A stretch of DNA of 64,000 bases from Emmonsiellopsis sp. PD_33. Taxonomy: Eukaryota; Ascomycota; Eurotiomycetes; Onygenales; Ajellomycetaceae. The notes under the pieces are model-generated. The model did not search any database, had not been told where the DNA came from, and was given only the letters and a program-made list of their open reading frames with translations. The stretch is from the NCBI GenBank assembly GCA_032988165.1, contig JANTQF010000075.1, forward strand, positions 1 through 64,000, in the 5' to 3' direction. Numbering within the stretch: position 1 is the first letter of the stretch; each line of letters opens with the position of its first letter. Shown in pieces: positions 48,993 to 61,453 of this stretch. The translations under genes were made by a program, and so were the position numbers.

Positions 48993-51108
48993 GCCTATTA
49001 TTTTAATAGTCATTATAAGCACACTATTTCTATAAGCCATAACTATTCCTTCTATTCTGAAAGTTCTATAATTAATAGATATTCTTAATAAGCTAGTTAT
49101 ACTTATAATAGTTATTTCAGCAGTACTTATCTTCCTAGTTGCATTGTTTTTTGATCAAGAGAGTGATGAATTTCTCTATAATTATTCTGAAATTAGATCC
49201 ATTCATTATAAGGTATAGAGGCAGATTAAGATACTTTTATAGATGTAAGACTAATATATTCTTATTATTACTATAGCTACAGTGTTTAGCTGCATGGACT
49301 AGTTCAGCAGTAAATGCTATAATATTATAGCTATTCCAGGCATTTTATACTGTGTAATATATTTTATTGAACTTATTAAGAGACTTACTAGGTGCTATTC
49401 TAAATTAAGTTTCCAGTACCTTGCAGATCTATATTACTTTATCTGGGTAGTTTAGAAGGCTATATCTGATCACATCTAATACCTTTAAAATTTACCATGT
49501 ATTAGCTGTGCTGTGGAAATAGATTAGTAAGTTCTATAATCTATTTAATAATCATCACATCTCTTAATTGTGCTGCCACTTTGATGCAGGCAGTAAAGAA
49601 GAAAATATCTTAGTAGTATATTCTATAGTCTTTATTTCAGATGTCATTGAATCTAGTAGTATCTAGTCAGAAGATTCTAATATCTATTACCTTCTATGAG
49701 GTATTAAATATATATGAAGTATATTAGCTCCTTTAACTATCTTAAGTCTAATAGCTGAGTACTGGGCTGATACTACATCTACAGGCTGGTTTTTTCATGC
49801 CTTTATTATCTTAACTAGGGGGGGGTTAGTAGTTGCCCTTATTAGGGGTTTACTAGCATAGTGTGCTAACTCCTAATTTGATGAGAGTCTCATAAAGCTA
49901 CTCTCAGATTAGTTGAGTAATGATGTGTATCTATCTGATGGATAAACTATCATCATTTATTAGTATAGCTAGGGTGATAGCACTATTAATAGTAGGTATA
50001 TTAGTATTATTATTAGCTATTCTATTTGATGACTTGATATATCTAACTAGACACTTTCTTAATAGGTATACTAGATTAAAATTATTAGCTTAGTAAATAT
50101 AAGTATTTTACTGAGATGAGTAATTATTCTGTCTGAATAGATGATCTCAGAGTTAATTGATTGCTGATAATATAATAGAAAGTAAACTCTAATATTATAA
50201 AACTTTTATTAGTTAAGTATTATTATTAGCATTTTGAATAGTGAATCTCACATTTAACATCATAAATGAGGGTAAAAAGGAAGATGGGAGAGATGCAGAA
50301 GAGAGAGAAGAAAAAGAGTAAGAGACTGAGTTTATTTATTTTAAATTTTAAGCTAACTTTAAGGTAGTTATAGATGTCTTAGTATTCTATGTTAAAAGTC
50401 TAAGTTATAAATTACTTAAATAGACAACTAAATTTAACTTCTGAACAATCTTAAGATAAATACTAGAAGAATATAAAATATTTACTACTATATTTATTAT
50501 AATTCCTTCTGAATTATCTGTTAGGCCTTCTATCTCTAAAGCTGTTATTTACTTGTTTATTATTGTTTATTCAGTTAAAAGTAGGACTGAGAGCTGTTAT
50601 GATGATTTAGAGGACTCAGATAAGAATATAGAAGATGTATGTAACTATATGAAAGCTAAATAATTAAAGTCTCTTAGTAGTAGTTTTACACTGTATATGA
50701 ACTATTTGATATCACTTTGAAAAGATACTTTATTAATTATTTAATTCATTAAGTATACTGGAAGTTCTACTGCATCTTGACTCTTCATCTTTATGTTAGC
50801 ATTATGAGTTCAGGCTCAGCTTGTGAGTAAAGCATTTAACTTTAATAGGGCCTCTAGATATTTCATAGTAGAGATTATATACTTAACTACTTAAAGAACA
50901 TCTTAGCTCACTGTGTGAATGTAAGGACCATCATTAGTCACATATAAGATTAGATAGTAGGTTAATCAGATGGTTTCAACTATAAGGCTTACAGACATCC
51001 TGTAGAGTTTATTGTTAAAAGTGAGAGATAAATTTCCTGATAGAGGCTTATGAAGGGTTAGATTCATTTCTTTGAATAACCCATTGAAACTCAAGATATA
51101 CTACTAAT
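48993..51108. other. Element B 5' internal region (gag expected), unidentified
   Basis: By position this segment, together with 42961-43413 on the other side of the inner insertion, should hold the primer-binding site and gag of element B. I could not recognise a gag motif or zinc knuckle on the minus strand. Some plus-strand patches stay open (for example near 50,540-50,660), but no family is apparent. Confidence 0.4.
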
Positions 51109-51258
51109 TGTAATAAGAATATAGTATGTAATAAAATTCATAGAAAAAGGTTTGATTTTCTTTGAAGTGTGAAGGCTCCATAACATCTATATATTACTAG
51201 GGCTGTTAAGGCTGACTAAGCTACTACATACTATAAAAGTAACACTATATATATAGTA
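51109..51258 (-). repeat. LTR of element B (right, 5' LTR in element orientation)
   Basis: 150 bp beginning TGTAATAAG on the plus strand. It is followed by the ACATT duplication, after which the transposase frame continues. Confidence 0.8.
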
Positions 51259-51263
51259 ACATT

Positions 51264-51940
51264 AGATGAGACTCATCTGCTTATCTTAATACCTCTAGTA
51301 GAGTAATTAGTATGGTGAAATCAAAAGAAATGAATCTTATAGAATCTACTTGCTGCATGTAATTTCAAACTCAATTTTATATATATATATATAGAAATGA
51401 AAGAATTTGCTTATAACTTTTAAGTACTTAATTTCATAGAGAATAAGGATAATTTTAGTATATTACTCAGCTGTTATTTTCTTATAGATGCTGGATATTC
51501 ATAGAGGAATTAATTAATATTATCCCTATATTCTGACATGTAATATTACCTGAAGGAGTGAGTAATAGTAGATGTAAGGTTTAAAAATGCTAAAGAACTA
51601 TTTAATCTCTACCATGCAAGTCTTTAGAGGGTAGTTGAATAGATGTTTAGTATATTTAAACATTAATTCTATATATATAATCACACTAGGAATGGATTTA
51701 GTAAGAGGACACAGATTGACCTAGTATATATATTAGTATCCCTTCATAACTTTATGAACTAATATGAGGAAATGGATGAAGACATACAGGATAAGAATAA
51801 AGTATCAAATCTTTTCTAACTACTTATAGAATATTATGAGGAGTCATCAGAAGAGATAGTAGAAGACTATATAATTTAGAAAAGAAATGAGATTGTGAAT
51901 TAAATGTAGGAGATATATAAGATGTATGTTAATATAAGAA
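51264..51940 (+). pseudogene. PIF/Harbinger transposase, C-terminal fragment
   Basis: Continues the frame interrupted at 36000. The joined junction reads FKGTISTLDETHLL, matching the family's FKxxIGALDGTHI with the first catalytic Asp. Next come the LIDAGYS motif (second Asp, codon at 51487-51489), NAKELFNLYHASL, RVVE with the third acidic residue, MFSIFKH, and LVSLHNFMN followed by an acidic tail. Several stop codons interrupt it. The C-terminal limit is approximate. The protein would have been a nuclear DDE transposase acting with a Myb-like partner, and this copy cannot make it. Confidence 0.8.
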
Positions 51941-52949
51941 GAATAGTGCAGGTAGAGGCAGAGAGGTAGAGTAGTAAATATAGATATATTTAGTGAGATT
52001 TTTAACTATTTTACTTCTTTATCTGGTTGGTGTTCAAAATATATATATATAAAAATAAAGAAGTGAGAAAAAACATAGGGAAATTTCAGTTAAATTATAG
52101 AAACAATGAAATTCATGTGTAATGAAATATCACCACTTTTTGTATGAGAAGATTAGGTTATCAAGAGTAGATCTAGTAATTTAATTAACCATAAAAATAC
52201 TGAATGATAATTTATATTATTAAAATAATAATATATTATCACTTCATAATTTAATAAGTAGAAAGTATGTTAAAATATAAAGAATTTTTATTTAAAGACA
52301 TCTATTTGATATATATAAATCACATTGTAGAGCTCACTTAGTAAACACATTATATATATTAAAGGCCTTTTGTATTTATCATTCTTATATAATTTCTCTC
52401 ATCTTCTACCTTCTACCTCTACCCTACTACCCTATTACTTACCACTTTCACCCAGTTTCTTCCTCAATAATCAAGATGTTCTATTACCTAGTTAATTTGA
52501 TTCTATTTAGAATAGTGTTCATATAGTCTCAAATAGATATAAGCATTTCCTGGCTCATATAAGGCCTTTAATACTATGATGTAGCAAGTATAAGGTATGA
52601 AGTCCTCATCTTCTCTCTATATAGTAGGAAGTAATTATAATATCTTTTTAAGAAATAAATTTACTATATATTTAGTATTACTATCTTTTTAGCTAATCAT
52701 TGCAGATTCTACCAATCTATCATCTAAGCTAGTAATACTCACTATCAGATTATCATTCTAAATATATTTCATCTTTAGAAGTAAATCATTCAATGGTTAC
52801 TTTCTCAGTGCCAGGAATAAAGATTAAATCAGAAAGGAAGATATAATTATACTAAAATTTATAATCTTATTATTCTTCTCTTTACTATTAGTATCAACTC
52901 TAAGTATTTATTATTAAAAATTTATATAACTTATTTCAAGTTCTTTCAT

Positions 52950-53585
52950 TGTAAGTTTATTCTCAAGTAGTTATTCAATCTATTTAATATATGAAAGTCT
53001 GCTGTAACAGAACATTCACATCTTAAAATATTTATTAAAATATTCATTTATAATTTTAGAGTTATTAATAAATATTCTCCTTACATCATTAAATAATCAT
53101 TCAGATATTTAACCTTTATATTAGTTCTATAATTACTAATATTACTTTATATATCTAAATTAGTTCTCAAGGTGAGATCTCTCTACTTCTAGTGAAGATA
53201 TATACTATATGATAGTTACAGCTAAATTCTACCTAATTTCTTTAAAGCTGTTATTATCCATTGCAAGGCTATCATACTATACTACTAATAGGTCTTCTAA
53301 TAAGGCCTCTTCCATTTGTGACTACCATGTAACCTTAGGAGTTTTGGGTTTATACTGGTAATTAGAGGCTGCAGACTGTATTAACTACATTAACATTAAT
53401 AACTACATTAACTATATTAACTGTATAGGCAGGATATTATCATCATCTGATGGATCTCATTCCAACCCTAATATAGGAATATTGATGAGAGGTGTATTTA
53501 CTATATTTATCATTCAATTAGTAAGGTATTAGGTAGGAGGGAATTCCATGTCAGCACTGGATAAGATATATTGAAAATCTGCCAT
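52950..53585 (-). pseudogene. Myb/SANT-like second protein of the PIF/Harbinger element
   Basis: A minus-strand frame starts at the ATG at 53583-53585 (MADFQYILSSADMEFPPT) and, after stops, contains KPKTPKVTW, SQMEEALLEDLL, and later SFKEIR and SSLEVERSHLEN. The Trp-initiated helix with the acidic EEALLE is typical of SANT/Myb-like domains in the accessory protein encoded by PIF/Harbinger elements, which brings the transposase to the TIRs. Position and orientation, convergent with the transposase, fit. Stops are frequent, and the downstream end is approximate. Confidence 0.6.
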
Positions 53586-53775
53586 TTTTTCTGTTTATAA
53601 TATGTGAAATTGAGGAAATAGATGAGGATGATTCAATTCTTCCATTGTGGTACAGTTTTTAACCCCAGATTCTAGTATTAATCTGGTATAGTGCTGGTGG
53701 AGGCAAAAATCTATGCTATTTAACACTATTACACATTAATATAGTGTGTATGAGATTATGCCCCACTGTGCTTGG

Positions 53776-53804
53776 AAAACCGGTTTTGCGCACTGAACAG
53801 GGCC
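53776..53804 (-). repeat. Right terminal inverted repeat of the PIF/Harbinger element
   Basis: Reverse complement of the left repeat except for two extra bases (GC) in the middle. It is followed by TTA at 53805-53807. The CG dinucleotides here are the first after about 18.7 kb. Confidence 0.85.
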
Positions 53805-53807
53805 TTA

Positions 53808-54644
53808 ATCTTGGAACCTTGAGGCGGGAAACCCAAGTTAAACTTTGAAGTAGATCCCCCAGATATCGAATGATGCAAAGTTTCTTGGCGGCTATATCAT
53901 TTCCTCGCATTGGGGAATAAATACGGAGTATATAACAACTTGAAACTAAGACAAAGGCAGTGCTCCAGCAAGTCCCACGGACTCCAGAGGGCGATGATGA
54001 TGGCATGGTTGATCAGTGAAGGGAAAAAGGGGCGAGAAGAATACCTATCCTGATTGGGACAGGGCTGCACTGCCTCAGCCCTAACTAATTAACTACTATA
54101 ACTCATGGCTTCAACAACCATAACTTAATTCTAGCCCACGCATTGATTGTTTAATTTAATACTAGCATTGGAATGTCTGGAGGAACCGAGCAAATCAACT
54201 AACTCAACTGCATCAGGATTCCATGTGAGGGCATTCTTAAAAAACCTCTACTATTCAGCCAAGGCTCTCTTCCATGATGCATGGTTGATAATCTCGCCGA
54301 GCATGATCGCCGCAGAGTTTTAAACTATCAACGGCGGCATCCTCCATCAACCTTGGAATACGCGTATTTTACCTCTTCTGGTTATTTTAGCCTGCGGCTA
54401 CGAAGCGACCAATGGCAGGCAGTCCCTGACACCTGGCGATGGATAAGGCTGGATATGCGTTATGTATGTACAGCGGGGGAAGATATATAAACCTTCAAGA
54501 GTCCTCCTTGATATCAAGTTCTTCTTTTATTATTCAAGCTAACCAGCTAATTACCCACCTACCTATTCACAATTACACCCCAACCCTCCCATCCCAAAAA
54601 CCAACCTATATATCAATTAGTGCTATCCAAAAAACCCAACCACA
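53808..54644. other. Intergenic region, promoter of the tubby-like gene
   Basis: Normal composition resumes directly after the TTA duplication. A TATATAA word lies near 54,484 and a pyrimidine-rich leader precedes the ATG at 54645. No other feature supported. Confidence 0.5.
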
Positions 54645-55313
54645 ATGTCCTACCCCTCCACCGTCAAAATAAAGCGCGAGAGCGGCTTCACCGGAGGGAA
54701 ATACCTCGTAGCCACCCCCGACGGCGCCTGGGTCCTCTACACCATCATCACCTCCAGCTCGCACCCAGAGCTGACCATAACCCGCCACCTCCAACCAATC
54801 CCCTACACGCCACCCCCCTCCACCACCGCCCAGCTCTCCAGCCTCTTCTCCTCCTCCTCACACAAACACAACCGCACCCCCTCAAACCCCTCCAACGACC
54901 TGACCATCGCCACAGCAACCTTCCACACCTTCAGCTCAAAAATAGACATCACCCTACACAACAACCAAACCTTCACCATGAAACGGCCAGACGCCTTCTC
55001 CTCCGCCCGCCGCTTCCCCAGCCTGACGCCCCTGGGTACGCTGGAGTGGCGCAGCGATGGCGGCATGTTGGGCAGTCTGGGGACGAGCAATATGAAGCTG
55101 GTCGATGAGGGGCAGCAGAGGACGTTTGCGAAGTATGAGAAGGGGAAGGTCGGGTGGTCGGGTTCGGCGGATCCGGATTTGTTGACGATTGTCGATGGTG
55201 GCGTGGGGGTGTATTTTGATATGGTGGTTATTTCGCTGATAGCGACGTTGGAGTATAAGCGGGTTGAGAAGAAGGCGGCGGGGGCGGCGGGGGATGCGGC
55301 GGCGGGGGTGTGA
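54645..55313 (+). CDS. Tubby C-terminal-like (LURP/scramblase-fold) protein
   Basis: Single exon, 222 residues, starting MSYPSTVKIKRESGFTGGKY. The central and C-terminal parts fit the small fungal proteins with a tubby C-terminal-like fold: an N-terminal strand with DGAWVLYTI, then ATFHTFSSKIDITLHNNQTF, LGTLEWRSDGG, SNMKLVDEGQQRTFAKYEKGK and a hydrophobic C-terminal helix (DMVVISLIATLEYKRVEKK) that in this fold runs through the barrel. The last 15 residues are Ala/Gly rich (AAGAAGDAAAG), matching a GGCGGGG-rich codon run. No signal peptide or true membrane segment is seen. Function is not established for fungal members; lipid or membrane binding is a reasonable guess from the fold only. It is the first gene beyond the transposon block. 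Confidence 0.7.
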   Translation: MSYPSTVKIKRESGFTGGKYLVATPDGAWVLYTIITSSSHPELTITRHLQPIPYTPPPSTTAQLSSLFSSSSHKHNRTPSNPSNDLTIATATFHTFSSKIDITLHNNQTFTMKRPDAFSSARRFPSLTPLGTLEWRSDGGMLGSLGTSNMKLVDEGQQRTFAKYEKGKVGWSGSADPDLLTIVDGGVGVYFDMVVISLIATLEYKRVEKKAAGAAGDAAAGV

Positions 55314-56582
55314 AAGGGAGGGGAAATGGGGGGAAATGGGGAGTTTTTTTTTTTCCTTTTTTGGGCTTTTACAGTCTTTTTGCTCTTTGTGTTTTGTATT
55401 GTGTATTTATATTGTTGTTGTTACAGTGACATCGTCATTGTTGTTTGTCATCATTGTTGTTTGTCGTCAGTTGTCAGTCGTCAGTTGTCAGTCCCAGACA
55501 TTGTCAATTAATAGAAAGCAAGATACCACCCCATCATACATTAACCATACCAGACAAGGGAAACCCCTTCCCTTACACTACCATACTTTGAGCGTGTTCC
55601 CTCTATTCAGGATTATATTAGAATGTATTAACAAAGAAGAGAAGATCAAAGAAAGAAAAAAATCATCTCATTATTCATAAATAAAAGCTTGCAAATACCC
55701 ACACTGCTTAGGACATGTTTTGTTGATACCGCTACAGTCGTGGCGGTCAGGAAGGAGCTGGGATAGCGCGGGTGGAGGGTTGAGAGGGGAGAATGCGCAA
55801 ATTCTGTTGTGAGGGGACAGGGATGGGGGTGGATTGCTTGAGCGGTAGCATGGAGTATGTGGGCGGGAATTCTGTGACCTGGTGGTTGGGTCATGGGAGG
55901 TAGGGCTAGGACGCCGTCGTCGAAGAGCGGCGGAAAAAAAGAAATATGAAAGAAAAAAAAGGGGGGGGAGTTTCAAATAAATCTTTTTTATCATTGCAGC
56001 ACTAACAGGGAATATCTGAGAGGTGTAGGGTGAAAACGGAGTTTAGAAGTCGCTGGTAACATGGGAGAGATAAGGAGGAAAAAGGGGGTGATTTAAAACA
56101 ATAAACAGCGGAGAAAACAGAAAATGGAAAATGTGCAAACCCCATTGAGAGAAAAATCAAATATCTGAATTGAAGAAAAGTGTAAGGTCAAAGTCATCAA
56201 GTAAGGCACAACGCATGACTGGAAAACGGACTGGCAAAAGCAGTAAAGGAAGCCCAGACAACAAATGAAAACAGGGAAAAGGAAACTGAAATCGATTGAC
56301 AGATGGCTCTTGGGCGGCTGGCAAGGGAAGCAAGTGTATGTCTGGACCATATCTGGGTAATGTAATCTGATAATCTTTTTCTTTCAGTTCCTTAGCATTT
56401 CTTTCAGATGCCAGGCGCCAATAAAATCCCATATTATGAGGTATATTTTTTTCAGGGAATTGTAGAACTAGATAATGATCCGATTAAGGGACGCCTAGCA
56501 ACGAAGCAGCGAACGGGCCACGCCAGAGCCATGTGTGTAGAGGTCTATCGTATTGTAGTGCTGGCCATCTGGAGCAAAGCAC
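55314..56582. other. Intergenic region between convergent genes
   Basis: 3' flank of the tubby-like gene and the cdc42 gene. It contains a GTTGTCAGTCGTCA-type imperfect repeat near 55,455-55,500 and A/T-rich tracts. No gene supported. Confidence 0.5.
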
Positions 56583-60026
<3,444 letters not shown>

Positions 60027-60372
60027 ATGCAACTCACAACTCTCTCAACCTTCCTCACCCTCCTCCTCCCCCTAACTACCCTCGCCACACCCATCCCCTC
60101 CCCAGACACTGAAACAGACATCTCCCTCGACGACTCCCCAGCTCTAGTTGCACGACGCAATCTAGAAGCCCGGGGTAAAGGTGTCGCCTACTGCGACATC
60201 GTCAACGTCAAGACAGAGGTCGACTGCTGGAGATGGCCCATCCACGGCAGCTGGATTGGGAATAGGAAGGTGACATCGTTCAAGGGGTCGAGGAAGAATA
60301 TCAAGTTTTCGTGTTATATCGATTGTGAGGATGTGCATGGGAATACGTAAGTTTCACTTTATCGTGGTGACT

Positions 60373-60403
<31 letters not shown>

Positions 60404-60739
60404 CGATGATGATGACGATGGCTAAACCTATATCCATCTGCAGATCGTGGGATTATGCAGCGAATTACGGTTGCTATGTGCCAGGGTATTATACAGACAA
60501 GAAGTGCACGCGGCGTAAGTCGCTCCCTCCCCCCTCATCTTTCCCCCTTTCCCCCTCTTCACTCCCTTCCCCTTCTCTCTCTCCTCAAGGTCCCACCGAT
60601 CAACCGTCACCATCACCTCTCCGGAGCGATGAACTGATCAGCTACTTGAAATTTACCATCATCTAACGCCGTATATCTTCCATTCACAGGCGCCCTTGGA
60701 AAGTGCAAGGATTACGATCATCTCAGTTGCTGGTGGTAG
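60027..60739 (+). CDS. Small secreted cysteine-rich protein, unknown family
   Basis: Three exons: 60027-60346, 60444-60514 and 60690-60739, both introns starting GTAAGT, giving 146 residues. Residues 1-20 are a clear signal peptide (LSTFLTLLLPLTTLA). An acidic propeptide (PDTETDISLDDSPAL) leads to ARR at 42-44, a likely Kex2-type cleavage site, with a second basic step at EARGKG. The mature part has eight Cys (56, 67, 96, 100, 117, 128, 136, 144), enough for four disulfides, and many Trp/Tyr, ending SCWW. It is basic and compact, like antimicrobial proteins, effectors or other extracellular cysteine-stabilised proteins, but the Cys spacing matches no family I can name. Expression is suggested by the pyrimidine-rich CCAACC leader and the TATA-like box. 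Intron 1 carries a (GAT)n microsatellite. Confidence 0.78.
60373..60420. repeat. (GAT)n microsatellite in an intron
   Basis: About 48 bp of ATG/GAT repeats, with two GAC interruptions near the end, inside intron 1 of the small secreted protein gene. Length changes here would not alter the protein unless splicing suffers. Confidence 0.85.
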
Positions 60740-61453
60740 TTCCTATTTTCGGAACACACTTATTTTCGTGTCATGAAAGGAAAGAAACGCATTATTTGTA
60801 CATACATATCTACGTACGGCTGTTGGGACTTGATGGGCGGGATGGCATACATCAGGAGTTTGTTGCTGTGCATGAAAAAGGGGGGGAGGGGAGTGGTCTG
60901 TTTGATCGCTGTACATACACACATGTACATACATACTTGCATAATAATAACTGTATATATGGTAAATATCTTGTTGTATTATCTCTTTGTTTCCCTTGGT
61001 ATAATTAGTGAGGCTGAGCTTCTGGTAGCTAGGTTTTTTAGATGAGAAATTTCCATAGCCATGGACAAGAAAGAAAACAATGGTTATCGACATCTATTAT
61101 GTAGATAGATTATATACCCATCTCATTTTTTCCATATTTTCAACAATTTAATTTATGTATCCTCATAACATGTCGTCTGGTTCTCAGCTTGGTGTTTTGC
61201 CCGTGGTGCCTGTTCACTCACAGTTAAAAGGCATGAGATGAAGAATAAACGTATCAAGAACATAGTACATGTATATAGGAATTACCATTCACCCCCTCCT
61301 GCTGTCTCTCATTTCAATATACTTGCTATATACAAAACATGCAAAAAAAAGGGGGGGGCCCCAGTTGCAGGCATGCCAATTTCCTATCCACTCCTCCCAC
61401 ACAAACCCCCTCCCAATCCCTCTCCTATCCACCCCGCCTTTCCTCACATTCCC
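60740..61453. other. Intergenic region between convergent genes
   Basis: 3' flank of the secreted-protein gene and of GH127. It contains ACATAC-type repeats near 60,900-60,940 and short G/C homopolymers near 61,350. No gene supported. Confidence 0.5.

Larger units (their letters stand above)
36001..51258 (-). mobile_element. Ty3/gypsy chromovirus B, minus strand, inserted in the transposase gene
   Basis: Bounded by 150-bp direct repeats (36001-36150 and 51109-51258) and by the 5-bp duplication ACATT (35996-36000 and 51259-51263). Removing the element and one duplication restores the transposase reading frame across the site. The minus strand encodes decayed protease/linker, reverse transcriptase, RNase H, integrase and chromodomain, in that order. 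Without the inner element it measures about 9.7 kb, larger than a standard gypsy element. Composition is very AT-rich and no CG was seen. The LTR ends read TA at several positions where TG or CA is expected, consistent with transition mutation. Confidence 0.82.
35016..53804. mobile_element. PIF/Harbinger DNA transposon carrying two nested retrotransposons
   Basis: Ends are inverted repeats: GGCCCTGTTCAGTGC plus AAAACCGGTT at the left (35016-35040), and their reverse complement with a 2-bp GC insertion at the right (53776-53804). Both ends are flanked by TTA (35013-35015 and 53805-53807), the 3-bp target duplication expected of PIF/Harbinger elements. Removing the nested retrotransposon leaves about 3.5 kb, a normal size for this superfamily. 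Remnants of a DDE_4 transposase (plus strand, split) and of a Myb/SANT-like second protein (minus strand) are inside. All coding capacity is broken by stop codons, and I saw no CG dinucleotide inside the ends, as expected after RIP-like mutation. It is a dead element. Confidence 0.85.

Noticed and set aside
35016..53804. Idea that the block is a Starship-type giant element
   Set aside because: I see no tyrosine-recombinase (DUF3435) captain and no cargo genes; termini and TTA duplications fit PIF/Harbinger and the size comes from nested retrotransposons.
60361..60420. Possible CRISPR-like or coding repeat in the GAT run
   Set aside because: It is a simple trinucleotide microsatellite inside an intron; no spacer structure, and the organism is a fungus.
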